Positions 1 through 8,064 of a DNA stretch of 64,000 nucleotides are shown here, in pieces. Position 1 is the stretch's first letter. The number at the start of each line of letters is the position of its first letter. Made by a program: the position numbers and the translations under genes. The DNA lies in assembly GCF_002975405.1 (NCBI RefSeq), contig NZ_PCPS01000001.1, forward strand, positions 434,001-498,000. The letters run 5' to 3'. Source of the stretch: Arthrobacter sp. MYb229. GTDB taxonomy: Bacteria; Actinomycetota; Actinomycetes; Actinomycetales; Micrococcaceae. The notes beneath the pieces were generated by a model. That model worked only from the letters and a program-made list of their open reading frames with translations. It made no database searches and was not told where the DNA came from.

Positions 1-578
1 TACGGCGCGGATTTCCCGGGCTCGCGCACCCTGAACCGCAGTTCCAGGTCGCTGCGCTCGATCAATTGCAGCTGATGTGCGTAGGGCTCGCTGATGACAT
101 ACACGGTGTCGCGCAGCTGCCATTGCTCGGCGAACCATTGGCGCAGCGCAGCCAAGAGGCGTTCATCGAGCCCGGATTCCAGCCGCGATTCACGAACCCA
201 GAAATAGATGACCGCCTCCAGCTCCGCCCATGCGCCGGAGCCCACGGCGCTCACGGTGGATTTGGCCAGGAATTTGGCGCCGGGCGGGTAGACGTACACG
301 CAGCCCAGGCACTCGGTTTCGCTGGGATCGAGCATCGTGTAGGTAAAGGCGCGATGCTCCTTGTGGAAGCGCTCATGCTCGATGAGGTCCTCGCGGTTCT
401 CCGCCACGCTGAAGTCATCGGCCGGCCACGGGTCCTGCTCCCAGAGCCGCAAGGACTCGCGGGTTTCCATCACCGCCGCGTAGTCCAATGCGGCATCCTC
501 GGCGGTGGGCGGACGCAGCAAGAACTCCGCGTTGCGCAACTGAACGGGAATCGGTGCGTTCGGATCGGTGATCAACAC
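1..578 (-). CDS. GNAT-like N-acetyltransferase, 3' end cut by window
   Basis: The minus strand is open from a GTG at 578 to the window edge, about 192 codons, so the C-terminus is missing. An AGGAG Shine-Dalgarno lies six bases before the GTG, which fixes the start. The protein begins VLITDPNAPIPV and has a strand-rich centre (CLGCVYVYPPG) followed by a helix and SEPYAHQLQLIE, the arrangement of GNAT acyltransferases. The acetyl-CoA loop is not convincing in this partial copy, so substrate and activity are unknown. It is divergent from the acetyltransferase gene at 674. Family assignment is by overall layout and is moderate. Confidence 0.55.
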   Translation of the reverse strand, partial: MLITDPNAPIPVQLRNAEFLLRPPTAEDAALDYAAVMETRESLRLWEQDPWPADDFSVAENREDLIEHERFHKEHRAFTYTMLDPSETECLGCVYVYPPGAKFLAKSTVSAVGSGAWAELEAVIYFWVRESRLESGLDERLLAALRQWFAEQWQLRDTVYVISEPYAHQLQLIERSDLELRFRVREPGKSAP

Positions 579-673
579 GAGCAGCTCCTGACGGCGAAGG
601 GGTCAACCCAGCATAGATTGCTATGCAGGGAAGTTGTGGCCGAAGTCCGTGTGCGGTGCGCTAGCGTAAGACC

Positions 674-1258
674 ATGAGCAACATTGCAGGACTCGAGGAA
701 CTATTAACCGCCCTGAACGCGGGCCAGAGCATCACCGGAGGTTCCGGGCATCACCAGGCGATGCACGCCGCGAGCCAGGAGGCGTTGCGCATCGCCGCTC
801 AGCTGAACGGGAGCTACCACTCGCCCGCGGCGGTCCGTGCGCTGCTCGGCGAGCTGACCGGGAGAGAGGTGCCAGAATCCGTCCAGCTGTTTCCGCCATT
901 TACGGCCGACTTCGGCAAGAATATCCACTTCGGCGAGAACGTGTTCGTCAACAGCGGCGCCAGATTCCAAGACCAGGGCGGGATCGAGATCGGCGAGGGT
1001 TCGCTGATCGGGCATAACGCGGTGATCACCACGTTGAACCATGACATCGTGCCTAGCCGGCGCGCGGATATGCACCCGGCACGGGTGGTGCTTGGCGCCG
1101 GCGTCTGGCTTGGCGCGAATGTGACGGTGCTCCCCGGGGTGCGCATCGGCGATGGCGCGGTGGTCGGTGCCGGGGCGGTGGTGACCAAAGACGTGCCGGC
1201 CGGGGCCATCGTCGTGGGAGTTCCCGCCAAGCAGGTGGGCAGCGTACCGCAAGAGTAG
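674..1258 (+). CDS. Sugar O-acetyltransferase (maltose/galactoside acetyltransferase type)
   Basis: 194 aa. The first ~55 residues form the helical N-terminal region seen in Maa/LacA enzymes. From about residue 75 the sequence is a left-handed beta-helix of hexapeptide repeats ([42 protein letters not shown]). The candidate catalytic histidine is in TTLNHDI, and the C-terminus IVVGVPAK is the usual terminal coil. Such enzymes transfer acetyl from acetyl-CoA to a sugar hydroxyl in the cytosol. The natural substrate cannot be read from sequence. No strong ribosome site precedes the ATG. It stands alone between two convergent or divergent genes. Confidence 0.88.
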   Translation: MSNIAGLEELLTALNAGQSITGGSGHHQAMHAASQEALRIAAQLNGSYHSPAAVRALLGELTGREVPESVQLFPPFTADFGKNIHFGENVFVNSGARFQDQGGIEIGEGSLIGHNAVITTLNHDIVPSRRADMHPARVVLGAGVWLGANVTVLPGVRIGDGAVVGAGAVVTKDVPAGAIVVGVPAKQVGSVPQE

Positions 1259-1271
1259 TCCAACGTCGGGT

Positions 1272-1622
1272 TCAGCGGCCGCCACCGGTCAGCGCACGGT
1301 TGAATTCCAGGGCTGTGCCCAGCCACGAAGCCAAAGCATCGTCCTTCTCGAGGCTCGCGGCGTCCACCTGGATCCAGCCCGGCCCCATGCTCCGTCCGGT
1401 GCCCATTTCCGCCTGGCCGGCTCCGGGGCTCAGCAAGAGCTCGGCGTGGTTCGCCGGGGCAACATGAACCAATAACGCCCCTTCCTTGAGCGCGCCGACC
1501 AGAAGTTTCTCGTTGACCATAAATGAGTGGCCGCCGAACATCGATACCTCGCGCAGGACCGGCTCGCCGGCTAGTTTCTCGCGAATGCGCTCGATGAGCA
1601 GCTGCTGGGCCGTGTGCATCAT
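1272..1622 (-). CDS. TfoX/Sxy N-terminal domain protein
   Basis: 116 aa, the usual size of stand-alone TfoX N-terminal domain proteins. The N-terminus has the family pattern LLIERIREKL, then VSMFGGHSFMVNEKLLVGA, where the glycine pair after MF is characteristic, and a C-terminal segment DDALASWLGTALEF. In gamma-proteobacteria the full-length relative regulates competence; the single-domain actinobacterial proteins have no established role, so no function is claimed. It lies 12 bases downstream of the NTF2-like gene on the same strand and probably shares its transcript. Confidence 0.8.
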   Translation of the reverse strand: MMHTAQQLLIERIREKLAGEPVLREVSMFGGHSFMVNEKLLVGALKEGALLVHVAPANHAELLLSPGAGQAEMGTGRSMGPGWIQVDAASLEKDDALASWLGTALEFNRALTGGGR

Positions 1623-1634
1623 CTCTGCCCTCGC

Positions 1635-1994
1635 TTAGCGGGGCTCGGCCGGAGCATAGGACATCCGGTCAAAGACCAGCACGCTGTCGCTGATCTGGCC
1701 GTCGGAGACGGTAAAGCATTCGCCGGCCACGGCGGAGGAGGTGCTGGTGGTCTGCGGGTAGTAGAACAGCGCCACGCGGTTGCCCTCGGCGAATTCGGCG
1801 ATCTGCGCGGTACCGGTCAGCAGTGGCGCGAACCCGGCGATGAACTGCCGGTAGGCCTGTTTGCCCTCCAGATCGAGGCCCGGCGCCCGGCAGGTGATGG
1901 CATCGGCGACATAGCTCATCGCCAGCTCGACATCGCCCGAAGTCCAGGCCCGATGATAGTTCTTGACAATTTCCAACGCTGAGGATTGCTCCAT
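1635..1994 (-). CDS. NTF2-like / SnoaL-like protein
   Basis: 119 aa with the layout of the NTF2 cone fold: an opening helix pair (VKNYHRAWTSGDVELAMSYV), a strand with AITCRAPG, the helix KQAYRQFIAGFAPLL, then antiparallel strands ending SDSVLVFDRM. SnoaL-like proteins of this size may be small-molecule isomerases or merely binding domains, and no catalytic residues can be identified with confidence. It follows the CPBP-like gene by 17 bases and precedes the TfoX-like gene, suggesting a three-gene minus-strand unit from 2773 to 1272. Confidence 0.75.
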   Translation of the reverse strand: MEQSSALEIVKNYHRAWTSGDVELAMSYVADAITCRAPGLDLEGKQAYRQFIAGFAPLLTGTAQIAEFAEGNRVALFYYPQTTSTSSAVAGECFTVSDGQISDSVLVFDRMSYAPAEPR

Positions 1995-2011
1995 GGAGGG
2001 TTCCTTGGGAT

Positions 2012-2773
2012 TTAGAAGGTCAGTTTTGTGCGGAGGCCGCGGACGACGAAAAAGAGGATCACTGCCTGCGCGGCAAGCAGGAACGCGCCGGAGCCGACAC
2101 TGTCCCAGCCCATTGCCAAGCCCGACTGCAGGGTGCCGATGCCGCTGGCCACGGGGTAGAACAGCGGCCAGAGGATCGCGAGGTTACGCACGCAGGCAAA
2201 GACGATGGCGAAGGCGAGGGCGAACAATCCGAAGCTCAGCGCCACCGGCAGCGGAACCGATCCCACATGCTGCAGGGCAAAACCGAGGCCGGTGAGCGCG
2301 ATGGCCGGCAGCCAGCCGAAGGCGCGTTCCCAGCGTAGATAGAGCCAGCCGAAGACGAAGAAGGGCTCCCAAAACACCAACAGGTTGGCTAGCAGGTGGG
2401 GGAGGAGCTCGACCTGCTGCGCGGCGGCAGTGGTGATGAGCTGGTAGGCGGAGCCGGCCCCGAGGAGCGCGGCGATGATCAGGGAGCGGAGAAGGAATCT
2501 GCGGGTGATGCCGAGCCCGGCCCAGCCTTCCCGACGCTGCCTGAGCACGGTAAGCGCCGGAATGAGTGTGCCGAAAAGCAGGATGCCGACAATCAAGAAC
2601 CCGCCGCCGAACGCGCTGCCGGCCCAATAGCAGGCCCAGAACGCCAGCAGCGTGCCCAAGGCAATGACGGTGTCGCGGCCGGGATCCCAAGCGAAGATCC
2701 GCCGCGGGATCCGCGGCGGCGAACCAGATGCGGTGGAATCGGAGGTCGGGGTGCTGGAACTCGACATGCTCAT
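2012..2773 (-). CDS. CPBP-like integral membrane protein, degenerate active site
   Basis: 253 aa with a polar Ser/Thr-rich N-terminus of about 25 residues and then about six to seven hydrophobic helices. The region from residue 130 (FWEPFFVFGWLYLRW) to LGFALQH resembles motifs 1 and 2 of CPBP (Abi/CAAX-like) intramembrane proteases. Motif 1 has a single Glu rather than the usual EExxxR pair. The third motif, normally with a His, reads FYPVASG. Proteolytic activity is therefore doubtful even if the fold is right. CPBP proteins act in the membrane, in bacteriocin immunity or prenyl-protein processing; nothing nearby indicates which. A generic multi-pass membrane protein is the alternative. Confidence 0.55.
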   Translation of the reverse strand: MSMSSSSTPTSDSTASGSPPRIPRRIFAWDPGRDTVIALGTLLAFWACYWAGSAFGGGFLIVGILLFGTLIPALTVLRQRREGWAGLGITRRFLLRSLIIAALLGAGSAYQLITTAAAQQVELLPHLLANLLVFWEPFFVFGWLYLRWERAFGWLPAIALTGLGFALQHVGSVPLPVALSFGLFALAFAIVFACVRNLAILWPLFYPVASGIGTLQSGLAMGWDSVGSGAFLLAAQAVILFFVVRGLRTKLTF

Positions 2774-2881
2774 ATCCTCGTCGGTGCGGTGAGTTGAGCC
2801 GCTTCTGGGTCCGAAGCGTGGCCCGGTGGCTCTTAGCCTAGAGCCGATTCCGATAGCTGGCTAGGGAGCTCCGCCGGACCG

Positions 2882-3346
2882 CTAGTATTCGCCCTTGATC
2901 ACGAAGTAGGATCCGCGGATGGTTCCGGCAAGTTTCGACTTCTGCCGGGCGAATTTGAAGCGCTGGGCAAGTTCCTCGGGCACGTCCATCCCCTCGGAGA
3001 GCTTGAATCCCACCGCACGCTTCGCGCCGGGTGCCAGGGAGTAGAGCACATTGATCGAGAGACCGGATTCGTAGAAGAGGTAGGCGCGTTTGGCGCCATC
3101 GGCTTCGAAGAGGCTCGCCTGCAGCACCGGGGATGCGATCTGCAGGTCGCGTTCGTCGGCGAGGATGCGGTGCACCCAGTCGACAATTTCGGGGACGTCT
3201 TGGGCGGCACTGAGCATGAGGTCGTGGTCGAACTTATTCTTCAGGTACCGGGCCTCATTGGCGCGCAATCCGGCGAGGGCATCGGCCACCGGTGAGCTTT
3301 CCAGACCCGCGGTGCTCACCTCTTTGAAATCGACTAGATAGGACAT
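2882..3346 (-). CDS. Conserved hypothetical protein, 154 aa
   Basis: I do not recognise the family. The product starts MSYLVDFKEVSTAGLESSPV, has a helical first half (ADALAGLRANEARYLKNKFD) and a second half with alternating strands (RAYLFYESGL, SINVLYSLAPG) ending GTIRGSYFVIKGEY. It has no signal peptide or membrane helix and contains no cysteine, so it is probably cytosolic. Codon use matches the GC-rich neighbours, which argues for a resident gene. It is convergent with nothing close and is separated by 143 bases from the divergent gene at 3490. Confidence 0.6.
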   Translation of the reverse strand: MSYLVDFKEVSTAGLESSPVADALAGLRANEARYLKNKFDHDLMLSAAQDVPEIVDWVHRILADERDLQIASPVLQASLFEADGAKRAYLFYESGLSINVLYSLAPGAKRAVGFKLSEGMDVPEELAQRFKFARQKSKLAGTIRGSYFVIKGEY

Positions 3347-3489
3347 GCATGCTCCTGGAAAATATTGGGCCGACCGGTTATGCCGATCCTACCTTTGCTT
3401 GTGCCTGTTCACGAGATGGGCAGGGGCGCGAAATTCTAGCCGGGAGCGTAGCATCGAAGCATTAGACGGAGCCGCGAATTAGAGGAGCC

Positions 3490-3966
3490 ATGTCGATGCT
3501 GCGCATTCCACCGCCGGTATTAGCGCTGGGCGCCGGTGCGCTGCAGGCGCTCCTGTCGCGCCATCGCCACAGCTCGCCGCGCTCACGAGTATTCGCGGGA
3601 TTGCTGTTGCCGGTCTGCTTGGCGCTGGATATCTCCAGCCTCCGGGCCTTCCGCCACCGGCAAACGACCATCAACCCGATGGCCTTGGACTCGATGAACG
3701 ATCTGGTGACGGACTCGGCGAACACCTTGACTCGCAATCCGATGTATCTGAGCCTGGCGGTGTTGCTCGTAGCGCACGCCCTGTGGCGGCGCAGCGCGCT
3801 GGCGTTGCTTCCGGCCGCGGGAGTTGTGCTGCTGCTGGACAGGGTGCAGATTCCCGCCGAGGAAGCAGCGCTCGAAAGGGCCTTCGGCCAGCGCTATCGC
3901 CGCTACCAGGAGCAGGTCCCGCGGTGGGTATCGGGGCGCACGATCCAGCGACTGCTCGCACGGTAG
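3490..3966 (+). CDS. Isoprenylcysteine methyltransferase-like membrane protein
   Basis: 158 aa, three to four membrane helices. The C-terminal half has the ICMT/PEMT pattern: NTLTRNPMYLSLAVLLV, where the RNPMY motif sits at the membrane face, and then IPAEEAALERAFGQRYRRYQ, the Glu- and Arg-rich segment before the last helix that in this family contributes to SAM and substrate binding. Bacterial members are methyltransferases of mostly unknown substrate, so no specific reaction is claimed. The gene begins a co-directional run with the VOC, methyltransferase and hydrolase genes; the gap to the VOC gene is nine bases. Confidence 0.8.
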   Translation: MSMLRIPPPVLALGAGALQALLSRHRHSSPRSRVFAGLLLPVCLALDISSLRAFRHRQTTINPMALDSMNDLVTDSANTLTRNPMYLSLAVLLVAHALWRRSALALLPAAGVVLLLDRVQIPAEEAALERAFGQRYRRYQEQVPRWVSGRTIQRLLAR

Positions 3967-3975
3967 GCTGGGCGC

Positions 3976-4704
3976 ATGTACCTGGAAAACATCGTTTTTG
4001 ACTCGGTGGATCCGCAGCGTCTCGGTCGATTCTGGCAGGAGCTGCTGGGCTGCGAATTTCTGGACGAGGATGCCAGCGGATTCGAAACGCGCCTGCACAT
4101 CCCCGACGGGCCGACCCTCGATCTGTGCTTTCAACGTGTTCCCGAAGCTCCGCGGGATCCGGTCCGGCTGCATCTGGACCTGCTCGGTGGCCAGGAGCAA
4201 GAACAGGTGATCGCCCACGCGCTCGCCTTGGGCGCGAGTCCCAAGGATATCGGGCAGCAGGATGTCCCTTGGGTGGTGCTGGGCGATCCTGAAGACAACG
4301 CCTTCTGCGTCATGGAAGGCCGCGCAAGTTATAGCAATACCGGACCTATCGCCGCGCTGCCCCTGGATTCCTCCGATGTGCGTCGCGATGCCGCCTTCTG
4401 GTCCTGGCTCACCGGCTGGGAGCAGACCGCGCTTGGCCGGCCCGGAACGCTGCGCCATCCAAGCTATCGGGGGCCGGTGCTGGAAATATGCCCCGAACCT
4501 CTGGCCAAGGGACCGGAAAAGAATCGACTGCACCTGGACGTGCGTTTGGAAGCCGCCGATGATGCCGAGGCGCTCGCCCGAGAGATCGTGCGCCGCGGGG
4601 GCACGGAATTGCATCCGAATTGGGGCGAACTGCCCTGGCGCGTCTATCAGGACCCCTCGGGCAACGAATTCTGTGTCCTGCCCGCGGCGGGAAATGACCT
4701 ATGA
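3976..4704 (+). CDS. VOC (glyoxalase-like) two-domain protein
   Basis: 242 aa made of two similar glyoxalase-like halves. The first is residues 1-115, opening with ENIVFDSVDPQRLGRFW and closing at DPEDNAFCVM. The second is about 125-240, closing at DPSGNEFCVLP. Each half has the beta-alpha-beta-beta-beta unit and the terminal D(P)xGNxFC pattern. Members bind or convert small molecules such as aldehyde adducts or antibiotics; the metal ligands are incompletely conserved, so the activity is open. Its end overlaps the following methyltransferase by four bases (ATGA), indicating translational coupling. Confidence 0.82.
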   Translation: MYLENIVFDSVDPQRLGRFWQELLGCEFLDEDASGFETRLHIPDGPTLDLCFQRVPEAPRDPVRLHLDLLGGQEQEQVIAHALALGASPKDIGQQDVPWVVLGDPEDNAFCVMEGRASYSNTGPIAALPLDSSDVRRDAAFWSWLTGWEQTALGRPGTLRHPSYRGPVLEICPEPLAKGPEKNRLHLDVRLEAADDAEALAREIVRRGGTELHPNWGELPWRVYQDPSGNEFCVLPAAGNDL

Positions 4705-5450
4705 GCCAGGAGCTTGAAGCCGACGCTTGCTTCGCCGATGCGCGCCTCGCCGAGCTCTATGACCCGCTTGATGCCGACCGCAGCGATCTGGAGCCCTATG
4801 CGCAGATCATCGACTCGTTGGGTGCGCGCAAGATCTTGGACGTGGGCTGCGGGACCGGAACCTTCGCCTGCCAACTGGCCGCGCGCGGACTGCAGGTCAC
4901 CGGGGTCGATCCTGCGGGCGGCAGCTTGGCGGTGGCCGGAGCCAAGCCCCAGGCGCCGCTGGTGCAATGGGTGCATGGGACGGTGGATGATGTGCCGGCA
5001 GGAAATTTCGACGCGGCGGTGATGACCGCAAACGTCGCGATGGTCTTCACCGGCGATGTCCAGTGGCAGCAGACCCTGGAGCGCATCGCGCAATTGCTGA
5101 AACCTGGCGGGCGGCTGATTTTCGAGGCACGGCGGCCCGAAGCGCGTGCCTGGCTGAATTGGACGCCGGAATTGACCCGCGAAACGACCCTGATCGATCG
5201 GCTGGGGCCGGTCAGCACCTGGATCGAAGTGCTGGACTACGCCGATGAGTTGCTCAGCTTCCGTGAGACCTTTCGCTTCGAGCAGGAAGGCACCGAACTG
5301 GTCTCGCATTCCACACTTCGCTACCGCACTCGCCAAGAGCTGACGCGCACGGTGGAAGCCGCGGGATTCTCGGTGGAGACGGTGCAGGAGGCCCCGGATA
5401 GGCCCGGGCGGCAGTTCGTGTTCATTGCCCGGCGCGACACGAGCGATTAG
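4701..5450 (+). CDS. Class I SAM-dependent methyltransferase
   Basis: 249 aa. The SAM-binding motif I is ILDVGCGTGTFACQLA at about residues 45-60, followed by VTGVDPA (motif II acidic position) and VMTANVAMVF (motif IV region), then LLKPGGRLIFEAR (post-motif), giving a standard Rossmann methyltransferase domain. The C-terminal third, with WIEVLDYADELLSF and ETFRFE, resembles the substrate region of UbiE/YcgJ-like enzymes. The substrate is unknown. It is coupled to the preceding VOC gene by a four-base overlap, so the two may act on the same compound. Confidence 0.88.
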   Translation: MSQELEADACFADARLAELYDPLDADRSDLEPYAQIIDSLGARKILDVGCGTGTFACQLAARGLQVTGVDPAGGSLAVAGAKPQAPLVQWVHGTVDDVPAGNFDAAVMTANVAMVFTGDVQWQQTLERIAQLLKPGGRLIFEARRPEARAWLNWTPELTRETTLIDRLGPVSTWIEVLDYADELLSFRETFRFEQEGTELVSHSTLRYRTRQELTRTVEAAGFSVETVQEAPDRPGRQFVFIARRDTSD

Positions 5451-5493
5451 TCTCGTCTCCATTGGCGAGAACCACCCAACGCAAGGAAACATC

Positions 5494-6318
5494 GTGAGAG
5501 AGCAACAGCCGTCTCAACCCCTGCCCGAGGGCATCGCCGCGGTCTACGGCACCGGATTTCCGGTGGTCCTGGTGCACGGCAACGGGGTGGACCACCGGAT
5601 CCTCTTCGCCCTCGATGAGCAGTTGGAAACTGCCGGCACCCTGCAGCGCATCTACATCGACCTGCCCGGATTCGGTGGGACTCCAGCCTTGGCGGGCCGC
5701 GCCGGCCTGCCCGAATTCGCCGCCTGGCTCCAGAAGCTGTTGCAAAGCCACTTGGGGGCACGCCCGTTCGCGCTGATCGGCAATTCGCTCGGCGGCCTGC
5801 TCGCCCAGGAGATGGCAGACCGCTTCGAATCCCAGGTGCGCGGAATGGTGCTGCTGGCGCCGGTGACCCGACCGGCGGCCGAGGAACGCACGGTGCCGGC
5901 GCGCAGCGTGGTGCACGAAGACGAACTGCTGCTCGAGGAGCTGGGTCCGGTCAATGCCGGGCACTACGCGCAGATGTCGGTGATCCAGACCCGCGCGAAC
6001 TGGGAACAATTCGAGCGCCATGTGCTGCCCGGAGTGCTCGCCGCTGACCTGCGCGCCATGGCGCATCTGTCCACCCGCTACTTCCTGGAGACGTTGCCGG
6101 TGGACCGCGAGCGGATTTCGCAGATTCCGGTGCTCATCGCCTGTGGAAGGCAAGACCATATCGTCGGGTTCGAGGACGCCAAGGCGCTGCTGGTCCGCTA
6201 CCCCAACGCTTCCTTCCTCGAACTGGACCGTGCCGGACACAACGCGCATATTGACCAGCCCGAGATTTTCGCCCAGGCGTTGGCGCGCTGGACCGCGACG
6301 CTCACTATTAGCGGCTAG
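5494..6318 (+). CDS. Alpha/beta hydrolase
   Basis: 274 aa from a GTG at 5494, chosen because AAGGA lies six bases before it; the open frame extends further upstream into the preceding gene but without a ribosome site. The oxyanion strand is VVLVHGNGVDHR and the nucleophile elbow is IGNSLGGL (Ser of GNSLG). The acidic residue is in CGRQDHIVGFEDA and the histidine in DRAGHNAHIDQPE, so the triad is complete. Likely an esterase or C-C bond hydrolase of the cytosol; substrate unknown. It is the last gene of the 3490-6318 run. Confidence 0.88.
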   Translation: MREQQPSQPLPEGIAAVYGTGFPVVLVHGNGVDHRILFALDEQLETAGTLQRIYIDLPGFGGTPALAGRAGLPEFAAWLQKLLQSHLGARPFALIGNSLGGLLAQEMADRFESQVRGMVLLAPVTRPAAEERTVPARSVVHEDELLLEELGPVNAGHYAQMSVIQTRANWEQFERHVLPGVLAADLRAMAHLSTRYFLETLPVDRERISQIPVLIACGRQDHIVGFEDAKALLVRYPNASFLELDRAGHNAHIDQPEIFAQALARWTATLTISG

Positions 6319-6408
6319 CGCTCGCCGGTATCCTCGCCGCACCCTGCCATGACTTGCCACTACTTCCGGGAGTTCTGATTCGTTGCGTCAGATGAAAACC
6401 TCGGGGTG
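6319..6408. other. Left junction of the AT-rich island
   Basis: Short non-coding stretch between the hydrolase stop and the first 49-bp repeat. Its only notable element is the 12-base AAAACCTCGGGG at 6395-6406, which recurs with one change (AAAACCTCCGGG) at 9477-9488 just beyond the right-hand repeat. Confidence 0.6.
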
Positions 6409-6457
6409 TGACTGATAACTTTATTTGGCGGTTAAGTTGCAGCTCTACATGGCGGTT
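6409..6457 (+). repeat. 49-bp terminal repeat, copy 1
   Basis: Begins TGACTG, contains TTTGGCGGTTAA in the middle and ends TGGCGGTT. The same spacing of these three blocks is found in copies 2 and 3, each exactly 49 bases long. Confidence 0.8.
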
Positions 6458-6596
6458 CGTGCAGTCCCAGTAGGGGGAACGTTCTACGGGAAAGTTCGGG
6501 GCAGCCGTTTGCGCAGTACACCGCTGTGCAGAGGCGCGTTGATTTTTCGGAGGGAGTGAATCGGAACGATCTTTTCCTGATCTTAGAATGCCGAAT

Positions 6597-7499
6597 ATGC
6601 GCACCGAATACGATCGTTTAGGAGGCCGATTCAGCTGGGCACTTCTCCTCTTGTCGGTACCGGGTGTCAGAATGGAGACATGCAGCATACGGTCCCTATT
6701 TACAGCATCGCGAAATCCTACACCGCCGCCGCCGTTCTTTTGACGTTTAATCCGCAACAACACATCGGTGATCGCCTAGCCTGGCTACCTGCGCATTTGA
6801 AGCCTCTGTCGTTCGAAGACAGCTCACTCACACCGTTCCGGGCTCAATGATTACTTTGTTTGGCCAGACTATCGAGTAGCAGTAGAAAACGCCGCAGAAC
6901 CCTGGGACTCAAAGGACATTATCGCTCGTGCAGAGGTGCAAAACCCCGGCGTATTTCGCTATTCAAATATCGGGTATCTACTTTTACGCTTAGCTCTCGA
7001 AGATTTCCACCAGAAGCCTTTTTTCAACGTGCTCGACAGCTTGATCTTTAGCCCTCTTGGTATTCAAGCCTCCCCTTTTGATTGCCCTGATGATTGGGAA
7101 CAGTGCAACCATCCCGCGATCACTGAAGAATTGCGCAATTACCACCCAGGATGGGTGTACACCGGAACTTTCGCTGCCACGCCCGATGAAGCTGCACGCG
7201 GTATTGCATTAATCATGCGAAATGAGCTGGGGTCGGCTTTGCCTGAAGCAATGTTGAAAACCCATTTGGTTGGTGCTCCGCAGAATCATCCAATGTCGCC
7301 GGAAGCTGGATACGGGCTGGGACTTATGACGCGCGGCCTACCTCCAGTAGTTGTTGGGCACGGTGGGCAAGGCCCAGGGTTTAATCACTTCACTGCGGTC
7401 AGTTCCGATGGTTCTCGCTGGTGCGGAGCTACGAGCGTGCAGGAAGGTGAAGATCAGGATTTGATTCGTCGTTGCGCGGCGGCTGTGAATCCTCGGTGA
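6597..7499 (+). pseudogene. Serine hydrolase (beta-lactamase/DD-peptidase family), frameshifted
   Basis: Three reading frames together rebuild one serine hydrolase. The frame containing ATG 6680 gives the nucleophile motif SIAKSYTAA (SxxK) and stops at about 6849. Another frame from about 6830 gives SGLNDYFVWPDY and continues without stop through FRYSNIGYLLL (the YSN motif) and HGGQGPGF (the HxG equivalent of KTG), ending at 7499. A third frame from 6597 supplies an SVPGVR-like start. All catalytic motifs are thus present, but split by at least one frameshift near 6825-6842 and probably another near 6650. Class C-like hydrolases of this kind act on peptidoglycan peptides or beta-lactams. Loss of function is the simplest reading; sequencing error is the alternative. 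Confidence 0.75.
6602..6619 (+). repeat. 18-bp direct repeat, left copy
   Basis: Reads CACCGAATACGATCGTTT and matches 17 of 18 bases with 7517-7534. The core ACGATCGT is palindromic. The two copies flank the serine-hydrolase pseudogene. Confidence 0.75.
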
Positions 7500-7516
7500 G
7501 GACGCAGTAGATGCCA

Positions 7517-7534
7517 CACCGAAAACGATCGTTT
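7517..7534 (+). repeat. 18-bp direct repeat, right copy
   Basis: Reads CACCGAAAACGATCGTTT. The palindrome here extends to AAAACGATCGTTTT, so it could be a protein-binding site or a trace of an insertion target. Confidence 0.75.
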
Positions 7535-8064
7535 TTGGGATATTAAAGCCGCCACTTTACAAGTTGTGACTGTTGGGTTCGTTTGACGGCTAAATCGCAG
7601 CTCCAAGTGGCGGTTTTAGGCGCCCATAAGCGGGACTATATATGTGAGCGCCGAGAAACGCGAGGGCACGGTCCAAAATCTCGAAGCCCAACGCATCGAC
7701 CGTGAGATGGAGAGCATTCGCGTCGAGGTGACGTCAGCTCAGGAAGCCTGCCATCAGGGCCGTCAAGAGCACCAGAAAGGCCAAAGCTCCTAGGGACCGC
7801 ACACCCCGCGGCCTTGGCACTCAAATTCAATGACCTGGCTTGGATCAATAGTGATCTCGCCTGTCAGCGTTCTAATTTCTTCGATAGGTCGCAAAGTCGG
7901 ACGTGACCGATGCCTCGAATCAGCCCTTATCGAAGACTATGAACTTTCAGCCTGCTGTAGGGTGCATTGTGGTAAAAACTTTAGGCGAGAAGTTACACTA
8001 TTGAAGATAATAAAAATATTGAGTCCAGAACCAAAAGTTTAAACTACAAGCGTCAGGCATAACG
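7535..8064. other. Gene-poor stretch inside the island
   Basis: Apart from the second 49-bp repeat I find no convincing gene. A 49-codon GTG-started frame at 7642-7791 (VSAEKREGTV...) and short frames near 7830-8042 lack ribosome sites and family features. The last 150 bases are AT-rich and must hold the promoter of the gene at 8065, but I cannot place -35 and -10 boxes with confidence. Confidence 0.5.
7567..7615 (+). repeat. 49-bp terminal repeat, copy 2 (internal)
   Basis: Starts TGACTG, has TTTGACGGCTAAATCG in the middle and ends GTGGCGGTT. It has the same length and orientation as copy 1 and matches copy 3 (inverted) at about 35 of 49 positions. It marks either a nested element end or an internal transposase-binding repeat. 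Confidence 0.75.

Noticed and set aside
7642-7791. A 49-codon frame (VSAEKREGTV...) after the second 49-bp repeat
   Set aside because: No ribosome site and no family similarity. It could be a remnant of a transposase gene, but I cannot support that.
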